Shown piece by piece: positions 46,414 through 54,870 of a stretch of 64,000 nt of DNA. Source of the stretch: Prevotella multiformis DSM 16608. GTDB lineage: Bacteria; Bacteroidota; Bacteroidia; Bacteroidales; Bacteroidaceae. The position numbers and the translations under genes were made by a program. The stretch is taken from NCBI RefSeq assembly GCF_000191065.1, contig NZ_GL872283.1, forward strand, positions 887,592 to 951,591, given 5' to 3'. How positions within the stretch are numbered: the stretch's first letter is position 1; the number at the start of each line of letters is the position of its first letter. A model generated the notes under the pieces. The model was not told the DNA's origin and searched no databases. It saw nothing but the letters and a program-made list of their open reading frames with translations.

Positions 46414-47397
46414 CTATTTCAGTATCAGAGACATCCCGGGCTTCAGTCCGTCAACCTTCCCTGCCGGACGGGCCTTCACCTGGAAAGTCTTGAGGTCGTA
46501 CTGTCCGTTGGTCTTGGTGGCTTTCCATACGGCGTAGGAGCCTTGGTCCTTCAGCGAAGTCACGCGCATCTCTATGTCTTTGTCAAGAGCCGGAATGAAG
46601 ACCTTGAGGAGCGTCCCCACCTTCATGTTCTTGAGTTGGTCCTCACGGACGTTGAAAGTACCCCATATGTCATTCACCATGGAGATGCTCATGATCGGAC
46701 TGCCCAGGCCGACAAGCTCGCCTACTTTCGGGTAGATCGTTTCGACTTCGCCGTCGGCGGTCGCCCGTTGTACGGTCTCTTTCAGGATGGAGCGTACCAC
46801 GTCGATAGCCGAACGGGCTGCCTGCGCCTGCTTCTTCGCAGCCTCCTTGGTCTCCTGGCGCGCACCGTTCCGGGCAAGTTCCCATTGCGCTTTGGCAGCT
46901 TCAACGCCGGCCTTGGTGGCTTCGTAGGCGGCCATCGCCTCGTCCCGTTTCTGTGCGGTCATCACCCCCTCTTCATACAGCCGCTGCATGCGGCCGTATG
47001 TCTTCTCGGCGATGCCGTTGGCGGCGATGGCCTGCTGATAGAGCTGGTAGGCGCTCTCTACGGTCTCGTGGCGTGTCGGTGCTTCGGCCAGTGCGCTCAG
47101 TGCGTCGGTCGCACCGGCGGTCGCTTCTGCCACTTTCTCCTGTGCGCTCGCTTCCGGAATGGCCAGCGTGGCGACGATGTCCCCCTTGTGGACGAAGTCT
47201 CCCTCCTTTACCTTGATGTCCGTTATTCGGCCGGGGAGCTTGCACGCCACGCGGTATTCGCTTACTTCGACCTCTCCCTGTATGACTTCCTTTGTACGGT
47301 CAATCGTGAAGTAGCCGATGACAGCCACGAGGACGACGACGGAGACAAAGCCTAAGACGGCTAACAGGATATTGTTATGTTGTGATTTTGCTGACAT
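46414..47397 (-). CDS. HlyD/EmrA-type membrane fusion protein
   Basis: A 327-residue periplasmic adaptor. It has one N-terminal membrane anchor (ILLAVLGFVSVVVLVAVIGYFTI) and a split biotinyl-lipoyl domain (SEYRVACKLPGRITDIKVKEGDFVHKGDIVATL ... RATADGEVETIYPKVGELVGLGSPIM). Between the halves lies an alpha-hairpin of about 110 residues rich in Ala, Glu and Gln (QLYQQAIAANGIAEKTYGRMQ onward). It links the inner-membrane permeases to the TolC-like channel encoded 78 bp upstream. Confidence 0.92.
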   Translation of the reverse strand: MSAKSQHNNILLAVLGFVSVVVLVAVIGYFTIDRTKEVIQGEVEVSEYRVACKLPGRITDIKVKEGDFVHKGDIVATLAIPEASAQEKVAEATAGATDALSALAEAPTRHETVESAYQLYQQAIAANGIAEKTYGRMQRLYEEGVMTAQKRDEAMAAYEATKAGVEAAKAQWELARNGARQETKEAAKKQAQAARSAIDVVRSILKETVQRATADGEVETIYPKVGELVGLGSPIMSISMVNDIWGTFNVREDQLKNMKVGTLLKVFIPALDKDIEMRVTSLKDQGSYAVWKATKTNGQYDLKTFQVKARPAGKVDGLKPGMSLILK

Positions 47398-47475
47398 ATT
47401 TCTTTGTTTTGAATTTTAAGATCTGTATTTCGGACCGGTCATGGAAAGCAAGGCGTGAAGACCGGAACTTGATTC

Positions 47476-48981
47476 TCAGAGGTTTCCGAGTGCCTTCTGT
47501 AATCCGGTCTGTGCCAGTCTGACGTTTATCTCCGCATCGATGATGGCCGTCTTTGCCGTGTGCCAGGCCGTCTGCGCCGTCATGACATCGGTAACGGTCA
47601 TCACTCCTTCCTTGAAGCCGATGTTCGCGCAGCGGAGATTCTCTTCGGCAGCCTCCATGTTCTTGTGGGCCGTGGCCAGCTGCTTGTTGGTGTCCTTGAG
47701 ACGGAGACGGTTCTGCTCTATTTCCAGATCGATCTTTTTTCGGGCGTCTTCCAGTTCGAGCCGTGCAATGCTCGTGGTGGTCCTGCTGGCACGTACCTTG
47801 TATCTGTTCTCTCCCCACGTCCATATCGGAACCTGTACGGTCACGCCGATGTTCCAGAGATCGGTGAAACGCTTCTGGAATCCGTTGAAGAGATTGGGAT
47901 TCGACAGGGAATAGCCGCCCGTGAGCAGTATGTGGGGAAGGTAGAGCGAGCGGACGAGCTTGGTGTTCTGCCTGCTGAGGTCGATTGCATTCTGAAGCAG
48001 ACGGAGTTCGGGACGGCTCTCGATGGAGTCCGCATGGGCCGAGGCCGTGCTCTCCCGGCTGTCATACTGGGCAGACGGGGCGGGCGGAATGTCGGCGTCT
48101 CCTTCGTCCGAGAGTCTGATATTGCCGTCCAGCTCCAGACCGCACAGCTCGCACAGAGCCATCTTCGCCAATGAGACTCCGCTCTGGATGCGGGCGATCT
48201 GCAGGTCGGCCGTATTGACAGCCACGTCCACTTTTAGCCCGTCGGCACGTGTCGCCACTCCGGCACGGATCATCTTCTTCACATCATCGTCCAGTTTCTG
48301 TGCCAGATCGTGGTAGCGGATCGCCAGTGCCTCTTTCTTTTTCAGCGAGATAGCCAGCCAGTACGCATTGTCCACTCCATAGAGAATCAGCTGCCGTTTG
48401 AGTTCGATGTTGTTCTGCACGACCTGTTCGCCGATGGCTGCCATGTCGTTGGCCGCTTTGATGGCTCCTCCCATGTAAATAGGCTGGTTGACGACAATGG
48501 CTCCGCCATAGACATTCTTCGTGTTCGACCGGAACGCATCGTTAATGCGCTGCCCGATGTTGTTTCCCGCCTGGATGAGAGGGGTTGTTATGTTCCCGAG
48601 AACCTGCCCGAGCTGCTGGGCTGTCTGCGGACTGAGGATCCCCTGCTGCACCAGGGAGGCGAGATTCTGCTCCATCTGGCTGCCTGTCTGCCCCACGGTA
48701 TTCGTACCGAGATGGCCGAACGCACGCTTCTGCTTGTCGCTGAGAAGCGATATTTCACGTGAGAAATGCTGGTAGCCGGCCAGCGCATCGACCCGTGGCA
48801 GGTACTTCGTCTTTGCTGCCTTGCGTGTGTTCTCGGCGACATCGGCGGACATTCTCGATACTTTCAGCTGCCGGTTGTTCTGCAGGGCCAGTTCCCTGCA
48901 CCGTTGCAGGGAATATACCTCCTGTGCCTGAACGCCTTGGGAGAGACAGAACAGCATCAATATGTTGAATAGTTTGTTCAT
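47476..48981 (-). CDS. TolC-like outer membrane efflux protein
   Basis: A 501-residue outer membrane factor. The signal peptide is MNKLFNILMLFCLSQGVQAQ. The family repeats are present: SLQRCRELALQNNRQLKVSRMSADVAENTRKAAKTKYLPRVDALAGY in the first half and ESRPELRLLQNAIDLSRQNTKLVRSLYLPHILLTGGYSLSNPN with VQVPIWTWGENRYKV in the second. Both are OEP domains that build the trimeric channel. ATG at 48981 is used; the frame is open ten codons further but only past the signal peptide. It heads the export operon. Confidence 0.93.
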   Translation of the reverse strand: MNKLFNILMLFCLSQGVQAQEVYSLQRCRELALQNNRQLKVSRMSADVAENTRKAAKTKYLPRVDALAGYQHFSREISLLSDKQKRAFGHLGTNTVGQTGSQMEQNLASLVQQGILSPQTAQQLGQVLGNITTPLIQAGNNIGQRINDAFRSNTKNVYGGAIVVNQPIYMGGAIKAANDMAAIGEQVVQNNIELKRQLILYGVDNAYWLAISLKKKEALAIRYHDLAQKLDDDVKKMIRAGVATRADGLKVDVAVNTADLQIARIQSGVSLAKMALCELCGLELDGNIRLSDEGDADIPPAPSAQYDSRESTASAHADSIESRPELRLLQNAIDLSRQNTKLVRSLYLPHILLTGGYSLSNPNLFNGFQKRFTDLWNIGVTVQVPIWTWGENRYKVRASRTTTSIARLELEDARKKIDLEIEQNRLRLKDTNKQLATAHKNMEAAEENLRCANIGFKEGVMTVTDVMTAQTAWHTAKTAIIDAEINVRLAQTGLQKALGNL

Positions 48982-49008
48982 TGCCTGAATGACGATAAAG
49001 TTTTCCTG

Positions 49009-49039
49009 CAAAAGTACTCTTTTTTATAGGGAATATCAA
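49009..49039 (-). promoter_or_regulatory. Promoter of the tolC-hlyD-permease operon
   Basis: TTG (49037-49039) and TACTTTTG (49009-49016) on the minus strand are 20 bp apart, matching the Bacteroidetes consensus, 28 bp before the tolC start. Confidence 0.65.
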
Positions 49040-49121
49040 TTAAAAGCACGTTGATAATCTTTAAAAATCAAAATTACGTCTATTTTTAGGGAAATATAGA
49101 ACAACTTTAGAAATATTTGTT

Positions 49122-49129
49122 TACCTTTG
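49122..49129 (+). promoter_or_regulatory. -7 element (TACCTTTG) of DUF4492-cydAB
   Basis: A perfect TAnnTTTG 47 bp before the GTG start of the first gene. Divergent to the tolC promoter, with no clear -33 TTG. Confidence 0.55.
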
Positions 49130-49175
49130 CAAACGTAGTCTGTATAAAGTACAAGTAAGAGAACTATTCCATACT

Positions 49176-49391
49176 GTGAACAAGAAAGGGTTTATTTATC
49201 GTGCTTTTGACCTCTATTATGATGGATTCCGGCACATGACTTTGGGCAGGACGCTCTGGGCGGTGATAATCATCAAGCTGATTGTCATCTTCCTTGTGCT
49301 GAAGGTGTTCTTCTTCCCGAACTTTCTGAAACAGAAAGCAGAACCGGGAAAAGAGGGAGCATTTGTGGAACAGCAGCTGATGAAGCGATAG
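49176..49391 (+). CDS. DUF4492 small membrane protein upstream of cydA
   Basis: A 71-residue protein, start GTG (GTGAACAAGAAAGGG). It has an amphipathic N-terminus (FIYRAFDLYYDGFRHMTLGRTLW), one membrane helix (AVIIIKLIVIFLVLKVFFFP) and a charged tail ending LMKR. This fits DUF4492, a Bacteroidetes family found directly before cydAB. A role as an accessory subunit of cytochrome bd is suggested by location only, in analogy to small CydX-type subunits. It lies 77 bp before cydA. Confidence 0.85.
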   Translation: MNKKGFIYRAFDLYYDGFRHMTLGRTLWAVIIIKLIVIFLVLKVFFFPNFLKQKAEPGKEGAFVEQQLMKR

Positions 49392-49468
49392 GCGGCGGCA
49401 GCGGTAAGCCTGCACGCTCTTCCGAAGAAAGGACATTCAATTCTTAACATTTTAATAAACAACAGACA

Positions 49469-51004
49469 ATGGAAAACCTACTTTTGACCATTGACCCAGG
49501 GACCGTTGACTGGTCGCGCGCGCAGTTCGCGCTGACCGCCATCTATCACTGGTTATTCGTCCCATTGACGTTGGGACTGGCAGTCATCATGGGCATCATG
49601 GAGACTTGTTATTATCGTACCCGGAAGGATTTCTGGCGGACGGCGGCACGCTTCTGGCAGCGGCTGTTCGGCATCAATTTCGCCATGGGCGTCGCCACGG
49701 GCATCATCCTCGAGTTCGAGTTCGGAACGAACTGGAGCAACTATTCCTGGTTTGTCGGTGACATCTTCGGCGCACCGCTTGCCATCGAGGGAATCCTGGC
49801 GTTCTTCATGGAGTCTACCTTTGTCGCCGTGATGTTCTTCGGCTGGAACAAGGTCTCCGCCGGTTTCCATCTTGCCTCCACGTGGCTTACGGGTCTGGGA
49901 GCGACGATTTCCGCCTGGTGGATTCTCGTCGCGAATGCGTGGATGCAGTACCCCGTCGGCTGTACTTTCAATCCGGAGACGATGCGCAACGAGATGACCT
50001 CTTTCTTCGACGTGGCACTGAGTCCGTTCGCGATCGACAAGTTCATGCATACGGTTACGTCGGCCTGGGTCTTGGGAGCGGCGTTCACTGTCGGTGTCGG
50101 TTGCTGGTACCTGCTCCGCAGGCGGCATGCCGAACTTGCCACGCAAAGCATAAAGATAGGTTCCATCGTCGGGCTTGCGGCTTCCTTTCTGGCGGCCTTC
50201 ACGGGCGACAACTCTGCCTATATGGTGGCACAGACCCAGCCCATGAAGCTGGCCGCCATGGAGGCCCTCTACGAAGGCGGGAACAGCCAGGGACTTACCG
50301 GTATTGCTCTTGTCAATCCGTTTGGACAGCCTGACTACATGACGGATGCCGAACCTCCCATGCGGATAGCCGTACCCAATATGCTCTCTCTCCTTGCCAC
50401 GCACGATCCCGACGGTTTCGTTCCGGGTGTGAGAGACATTATCAAGGGCTATCCGAAGGCGGACGGCACGCAGGAACCTTCCCTGAAAGAAAAGCAGGAA
50501 CGGGGACGTAAGGCGATTCAGGCGCTCAAGGACTTCCGTGCAGGCAAGGACAAAGAGGCCAACCGGAAAGTCCTTGAGCGTGACATGAAGTACTTCGGTT
50601 ACGGTTACATCAAGGATGCCGACCAGCTGGTTCCGTTCATCCCCGTGAACTTCTGGGCTTTCCGCATCATGGTGGGACTGGGCGCACTGTTCATCCTCGT
50701 GTTCGCCGTCCTGCTGTTCGTCGTCTACAGGAAGGACATCACACGTCCGCGCTGGCTGCAGATGCTGGGCATTGCCCTGATTCCGTTGGCGTACATTGCC
50801 AGTGAGAGCGGCTGGCTCGTTGCTGAATTCGGCCGCCAGCCATGGACGATCCAGGACATGCTTCCGACGTGGGCAGCGGTGAGCGACCTCTCCAGCGGCG
50901 GCATCGCCTTCACCTTCTTCCTCTTCCTCTTCCTCTTCACGGCAATGCTGGCAGTCGAGGTAAGTATCATGTGTAAGCAAATTAAGAAAGGACCGGAACT
51001 ATGA
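49469..51004 (+). CDS. cydA: Cytochrome bd ubiquinol/menaquinol oxidase subunit I
   Basis: A 511-residue membrane protein with about nine helices. It carries the b- and d-haem ligand segments: YHWLFVPLTLGLAVIMG (His near residue 27), GVATGIILEFEFGTNWSNYSWFVGDIFGAPLAIEGILAFFMEST, DKFMHTVTSAWVLG, and GWLVAEFGRQPWTI in the last third. The oxidase reduces O2 to water with quinol electrons and is typical of anaerobes tolerating nanomolar oxygen. The stop overlaps the cydB start (ATGA). Confidence 0.97.
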   Translation: MENLLLTIDPGTVDWSRAQFALTAIYHWLFVPLTLGLAVIMGIMETCYYRTRKDFWRTAARFWQRLFGINFAMGVATGIILEFEFGTNWSNYSWFVGDIFGAPLAIEGILAFFMESTFVAVMFFGWNKVSAGFHLASTWLTGLGATISAWWILVANAWMQYPVGCTFNPETMRNEMTSFFDVALSPFAIDKFMHTVTSAWVLGAAFTVGVGCWYLLRRRHAELATQSIKIGSIVGLAASFLAAFTGDNSAYMVAQTQPMKLAAMEALYEGGNSQGLTGIALVNPFGQPDYMTDAEPPMRIAVPNMLSLLATHDPDGFVPGVRDIIKGYPKADGTQEPSLKEKQERGRKAIQALKDFRAGKDKEANRKVLERDMKYFGYGYIKDADQLVPFIPVNFWAFRIMVGLGALFILVFAVLLFVVYRKDITRPRWLQMLGIALIPLAYIASESGWLVAEFGRQPWTIQDMLPTWAAVSDLSSGGIAFTFFLFLFLFTAMLAVEVSIMCKQIKKGPEL

Positions 51005-52143
51005 CATACGATTTTCTGCAACATTACTGGTGGTTTATCATCTCTTTGTTAGGGGCTTTGCTGGTTTTCCTGCTTTTCGTGCAGGGAGCGAACTCCATGA
51101 TCTTTCAGTTGGGCAAGACACCCGAGGAGCGTCGGATGCTCGTCAATTCCACCGGACGCAAGTGGGAGTTCACGTTCACGACGCTCGTCACATTCGGCGG
51201 TGCTTTCTTCGCTTCTTTCCCGTTGTTCTACAGTACGAGCTTCGGCAGTGCCTACTGGGTGTGGCTGCTGATACTGTTCACATTCATTATCCAGGCCGTC
51301 AGTTATGAGTTCCAGAACAAGGCCGGCAACCTCTTCGGGGTACGCACTTTCCAGGTCTGCCTGATCCTCAACGGCATTCTCGGCCCCTTGCTTCTGGGCG
51401 GGGCCGTTGCCACCTTCTTTACGGGATCCAATTTCATCGTCGAGAAGGGGAACATCACCGATGCCCTGCAGCCGGTCATCTCTCACTGGGCAAACGGCTC
51501 GCGCGGTCTGGACGTGTTGCTCAATCCGTGGGTTGTCATCTTCGGCATCTCCGTGGTGTTCCTCGCCCGGATCCTCGGCACGCTCTATATCAATAATAAT
51601 GTAGACGATGAAGTCATCCGAAAGCGTATCCGCAGGCAATTGCTCGTCAATACCATTCTGTTCCTGTTTTTCTTCCTGCCGTTCCTCATCGTCACCTTGC
51701 TGGGTGAAGGCTATGCCGTCAATGAGAAGGGCGTAGTCTTCATGGAATCGATGAAGTATCTGAATAATCTTCTGGCGATGTGGCCTCTGGCTGTGATCCT
51801 GCTTGCAGGCATCGTACTGCTGCTTTTCGGAATCGTCAGGACCGTCCTCAAGCCCGGTTATGTCCGCGGCATCTGGCCTGCAGGCATCGGCGTGGTATTC
51901 GTGGTACTCGTGCTCTTTCTTATTGCAGGTTGGAACAATACCGCTTACTATCCTTCTACGGCCGACCTCCAGAGTTCGTTGACGATCCGGAACAGTTCGT
52001 CGAGCGAGTTCACGCTCAAGGCCATGTTTTATGTCAGCTTCCTTGTTCCGTTCGTCCTGGCATACATCGTCTATGCGTGGCGTGCTATCGACAAGAAAGC
52101 AATCGACAGAAAGGAAATTGCAGAGGACGACCATGCCTATTGA
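51001..52143 (+). CDS. cydB: Cytochrome bd oxidase subunit II
   Basis: A 380-residue membrane protein with about eight helices beginning MTYDFLQHYWWFIISLLGALLVFLLFVQGANSMIFQLGKT. The CydB family has a first helix with WF.I and a G-rich turn, and later VAYEFQNKAGN-like and GVRTFQVCLILNGILGPLLLGGAVATFFTGSNF blocks, as seen here. It pairs with CydA in the oxidase. It overlaps cydA by four bases and is the last gene in the operon. Confidence 0.95.
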   Translation: MTYDFLQHYWWFIISLLGALLVFLLFVQGANSMIFQLGKTPEERRMLVNSTGRKWEFTFTTLVTFGGAFFASFPLFYSTSFGSAYWVWLLILFTFIIQAVSYEFQNKAGNLFGVRTFQVCLILNGILGPLLLGGAVATFFTGSNFIVEKGNITDALQPVISHWANGSRGLDVLLNPWVVIFGISVVFLARILGTLYINNNVDDEVIRKRIRRQLLVNTILFLFFFLPFLIVTLLGEGYAVNEKGVVFMESMKYLNNLLAMWPLAVILLAGIVLLLFGIVRTVLKPGYVRGIWPAGIGVVFVVLVLFLIAGWNNTAYYPSTADLQSSLTIRNSSSSEFTLKAMFYVSFLVPFVLAYIVYAWRAIDKKAIDRKEIAEDDHAY

Positions 52144-52193
52144 AAGGTAGCGGAAGCCGCTCTGCCTACAGACCTGTGTATGTCCAATCGGTT

Positions 52194-52275
52194 GGGAACA
52201 GGATTCCCGACCGGTTGGGAATCCGGTTCCCAGGCTTTGGGAATGCTGTTCCCAAGCACCGGGAATCCGATTCCC
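52194..52275. repeat. Phased palindrome array GGGAAnnnnnTTCCC (4 copies)
   Basis: Palindromes start at 52194, 52217, 52239 and 52261, 23, 22 and 22 bp apart, with intact GGGAA and TTCCC half-sites but variable centres (CAGGA, TCCGG, TGCTG, TCCGA). It is the twin of the array at 20504. Confidence 0.8.
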
Positions 52276-52465
52276 GGTGTGTCTGTAAAGCCGCCTGCCG
52301 TGTCGTCTGATGTTTCGGCCGGCTGTTTTCCGCCTTTTTAAACCTTGGTTGACGGTTCCAACCGTATGCTTTCTGTCTTCTGGCAGGTGGCAGGTGGCTT
52401 CTGTCCGGACAGCCGGTTTATCTGGTTCTCCTTGTTTGAGGAAAAGGCTTTACCCATGACGCATA

Positions 52466-52496
52466 AATCCCGGTCTCCTTGTCGGAAACCGGGATT
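52466..52496. terminator. Convergent hairpin between cydB and rpmA
   Basis: A 13-bp stem with one mismatch (52466-52478 and 52484-52496) and a 5-nt loop. Weakly T-rich sequence follows on the plus strand (ATGTTGTTTGG). Confidence 0.6.
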
Positions 52497-52531
52497 ATGT
52501 TGTTTGGAATAGTTTTGTTTGTTTGCTTCGC

Positions 52532-52822
52532 TTAAGCCTCAGGCTTTACGGTCTTGGCAGCGTAGACTTCCTCCGAAAGGACAGAGACCGTACTCTTGTT
52601 GTACTTGCCCTTGTGGAAGTAGACAACACCGTCCGCAAGTGCATACAATGTGTCGTCTTTGCCCTGTGCTACATTCTCGCCCGGGAAATGCCTGTTGCCG
52701 CGCTGGCGAACGATGATGTTGCCCGCTGCGATCTTCTGGCCACCCCAGATCTTAACACCTAAACGCTTCGAAGCTGATTCGCGACCGTTCTTAGAACTAC
52801 CTACACCTTTCTTATGTGCCAT
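52532..52822 (-). CDS. rpmA: 50S ribosomal protein L27
   Basis: A 96-residue ribosomal protein starting [42 protein letters not shown] and continuing [24 protein letters not shown], the standard L27 sequence without an N-terminal leader. The length is slightly longer than usual through its tail ([14 protein letters not shown]). It is cotranscribed with L21 across a 16-bp gap. Confidence 0.97.
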   Translation of the reverse strand: MAHKKGVGSSKNGRESASKRLGVKIWGGQKIAAGNIIVRQRGNRHFPGENVAQGKDDTLYALADGVVYFHKGKYNKSTVSVLSEEVYAAKTVKPEA

Positions 52823-52838
52823 TCTTAAGTCCTCCTTT

Positions 52839-53156
52839 TTAAGCGTTAATTGATTTGATTTCTACCTGAGTGAAGTGGGTGCGGTGACCGTTCTTCTTCC
52901 TGTAGTCCTTGCGACGCTTCATCTTGAAGACGATGACCTTGTCGCCCTTTACGAGAGGAGCTACAATCTCAGCTACTACCTTTGCGCCCTCAACTGTCGG
53001 TGCGCCTACAGTGACTGTTCCGTTGTTGTCGACCAGCAGAACCTTGTCAAACTCAACAGCCTTGCCTTCTTCCGCATCCTTGATGTGGTTGACGAAGAGC
53101 TTCTTGCCTTCTTCAGCCTTGAACTGCTGACCGTTAATTTCTACAATTGCGTACAT
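52839..53156 (-). CDS. rplU: 50S ribosomal protein L21
   Basis: A 105-residue protein starting [25 protein letters not shown] and ending [16 protein letters not shown], with [20 protein letters not shown] as the rRNA-binding block. Standard L21. Translation from an upstream frame to 53267 is rejected because the promoter at 53243-53250 falls in it. It leads the L21-L27 operon. Confidence 0.97.
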   Translation of the reverse strand: MYAIVEINGQQFKAEEGKKLFVNHIKDAEEGKAVEFDKVLLVDNNGTVTVGAPTVEGAKVVAEIVAPLVKGDKVIVFKMKRRKDYRKKNGHRTHFTQVEIKSINA

Positions 53157-53645
53157 TTTATTATTGTAAACGGGTTTGTACCGCCGGGCGGCTGAGCATC
53201 TTTCCAGCACTTGTTCTGAGCCCATAACGGCATAATCGGGTGCAAAGGTACTAAAAATTAATGGCATACGTCATGAACAGGACGGGTATTTCCGTTTTAA
53301 TTAACAATAATTAGAACCTTACGGCAGAGGCCCTGGCCGGAATCCGCCTGATACCGTACAGCTCCGGTCATGCCCCGGGTGGCAGGCAGGTCATCCGGCA
53401 TTCTCGTGTCTGGCGGGGATGGATTCCGGACAGGTCTCCATCCATTCATGTTGCCGTGCCGGCAAGTAGAAGCCTGCCAGCCTTTTCGTCCTGCCGTCCT
53501 TGCGGCATCCTGCATTTCACCCTTTCCTCTGTCTAACCGCCGTGCTTCTTCCGGGGAGGGGCGGCATCCGCCGGCTGGAAAGACGAAAAGACCTGCCGGA
53601 TGCTCCTTCCCCGGCCGGCCCGGAACGGTTTTTCCCGGAGATACA
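53157..53645. other. Intergenic stretch upstream of rplU
   Basis: Apart from the rplU -7 element, only short overlapping frames without motifs are present. No RNA or repeat is recognised. Confidence 0.45.
53243..53250 (-). promoter_or_regulatory. -7 element (TACCTTTG) of rplU-rpmA
   Basis: A perfect TAnnTTTG on the minus strand, 87 bp before rplU. A long leader would allow ribosomal-protein feedback control, though no structure was worked out. Confidence 0.5.
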
Positions 53646-53697
53646 GAAAGCCCCGTCTTTCCGCATGGCTGGACACCTGCGGAAAAACGGGACTTTC
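53646..53697 (-). terminator. Hairpin after the 41-codon small ORF
   Basis: On the minus strand the arms GAAAGtCCCGTttTTCCGC and GCGGAAagACGGGgCTTTC pair with a few mismatches around a 12-nt loop. It begins about 20 bp after the small ORF stop. Confidence 0.6.
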
Positions 53698-53717
53698 GTT
53701 CAGTTGTTGTTTTCCAT

Positions 53718-53843
53718 TCAGAACTGTCTGACAATCCCCTCGAAGGAATAGGCTTCCCGGACTTCAAGCTGCCGGTCATCCTCCTGGTAGATGTTGTCGA
53801 TGTCAAACTCCTGCTCGTTGTGCATCTTAGGTTTACGTCTCAT
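53718..53843 (-). CDS. Small acidic protein, 41 residues, unknown
   Basis: The frame MRRKPKMHNEQEFDIDN.. ends ..REAYSFEGIVRQF and is acidic in the middle (DIDNIYQEDDR). I do not recognise a family. Supporting evidence is contextual: a promoter -7 element at 53936-53943, a GC-rich hairpin in the leader at 53862-53885 and a stem-loop after the stop make a compact transcription unit. An alternative start five codons earlier (53858) exists. There is a real chance this is not translated, so confidence is moderate. Confidence 0.55.
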   Translation of the reverse strand: MRRKPKMHNEQEFDIDNIYQEDDRQLEVREAYSFEGIVRQF

Positions 53844-53861
53844 AGCTATGTCCTCCATAGA

Positions 53862-53885
53862 GCAGTCCCCTGCCGCAGGGACTGC
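53862..53885 (-). promoter_or_regulatory. GC-rich hairpin in the leader of the small ORF
   Basis: GCAGTCCC (53862-53869) pairs perfectly with GGGACTGC (53878-53885) around an 8-nt loop that can itself pair in another register. It ends about 18 bp before the chosen start codon. Confidence 0.5.
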
Positions 53886-53935
53886 CTTTGACTGTGAGTG
53901 ATAGGGGGAGCGGCAGCCCCCTGTGTCCTCGTTTA

Positions 53936-53943
53936 CAAAATTA
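53936..53943 (-). promoter_or_regulatory. -7 element (TAATTTTG) of the small ORF
   Basis: A perfect TAnnTTTG on the minus strand, about 93 bp upstream of the small ORF start; the nearest TTG is 23 bp further up, a little long. Confidence 0.45.
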
Positions 53944-54221
53944 CAAATAAGAAATGAGACTTTTGTCAATTTATCTGAAATATTCTGGCCGAAGTGTCGT
54001 TTTCCGTTCCGTATAGGTCGAATGTCCCTGCTGCATGACCAGAAGGACTCCTGAATCCATGCGGTTCCGTCTATGCGGCAGCTTCGGTCTTCTCTTTCCG
54101 CTGCATGGCGTATCTTTTCTTTCGGAAGGAGCGAAGGCACGGCCTGCCGTGGGAAAGCCTGGAGGCATTCCTTGAACGGCCGCACCGCAGATAAATAATA
54201 TGCAGAACCCGCCCTGTTTGC
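53944..54221. other. Intergenic stretch between small ORF and NUDIX promoter
   Basis: No gene is supported here; one minus-strand frame crosses it but has no motif and runs into the small-ORF promoter. Confidence 0.4.
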
Positions 54222-54252
54222 TTGCATATTATGAAAGAATATGATAACTTTG
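54222..54252 (+). promoter_or_regulatory. Promoter of the NUDIX gene pair
   Basis: TTG (54222-54224) and a perfect TAACTTTG (54245-54252) are 20 bp apart. The -7 element overlaps the start of the longest frame (54241), so the true start is downstream. Confidence 0.65.
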
Positions 54253-54279
54253 TGCCATCAGAAAAAGACGGTACGTGTT

Positions 54280-54870
54280 ATGGGACATGAAAAGATGCGT
54301 GACGAGCGGGAAATGAAATGGAAGACGCTCGCTTCGGTGCGGCTTGTCGACCGGCCATGGCTGAAGGCAAGACGCGATACGGTTCAACTGCCCGGCGGCA
54401 GGGTCTATGACGAGTATTATGTGCTTTCCTATCCGGCATGGATCAATGTCATTGCGGAGACGGAAGAGGGACAGATCGTCTTGGAGCGTCAGTACAGGTA
54501 CGGACTCGGTGTCGTCTCGACGGAGATCTGCGCAGGGGTGGTAGAAGCGGGGGAGACACCGTTGCAGGCCGCCCGGCGCGAACTGGAAGAAGAAACCGGT
54601 TATACGGGCGGCAGATGGGAAGAAATCATGACGATAGCTCCTAATCCCGGGATGATGGACAACCTCTGTCACTGCTTCCACGCCTGTGGCGTGAAGAAGA
54701 CGGGCAGCCAGCACCTTGATGAGACGGAAGATATCGAAGTCTTCCTGCGGTCCAAGGAGGAAGTGAAGCGGATGCTGGTGCAGGGCGACTTCATCCAGGC
54801 GCTGATGGCAGCTCCTTTGTGGAAATACTTTTCCTCCATTGCGGACACGACACGAAAGGGTGGGATATGA
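54280..54870 (+). CDS. NUDIX hydrolase (ADP-ribose pyrophosphatase-like)
   Basis: A 196-residue protein. The NUDIX box is GVVEAGETPLQAARRELEEETGY with the canonical REXXEE core RELEEE. Upstream, VIAETEEGQIVLERQYRYGLGVVSTEICAGVVEAGE resembles ADP-ribose pyrophosphatases, as does APNPGMMDNLCHCFHA after it. These enzymes cleave nucleoside-diphosphate derivatives. The start is the ATG at 54280, placed after the promoter; later ATGs at 54295 and 54313 are possible. The stop overlaps the next start (ATGA). Confidence 0.9.
   Translation: MGHEKMRDEREMKWKTLASVRLVDRPWLKARRDTVQLPGGRVYDEYYVLSYPAWINVIAETEEGQIVLERQYRYGLGVVSTEICAGVVEAGETPLQAARRELEEETGYTGGRWEEIMTIAPNPGMMDNLCHCFHACGVKKTGSQHLDETEDIEVFLRSKEEVKRMLVQGDFIQALMAAPLWKYFSSIADTTRKGGI

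Larger units (their letters stand above)
52144..52531. other. Convergent cydB-rpmA gap with palindromes and a hairpin
   Basis: No gene is supported. It contains four phased palindromes at 52194-52275 and an inverted repeat at 52466-52496 that may terminate both transcripts. Confidence 0.6.

Noticed and set aside
49553..50980. 475-residue minus-strand frame opposite cydA
   Set aside because: Shadow frame of a high-GC3 gene; cydA motifs are unmistakable.
54241..54279. NUDIX start at 54241
   Set aside because: The codons would overlap the -7 promoter element TAACTTTG at 54245-54252.
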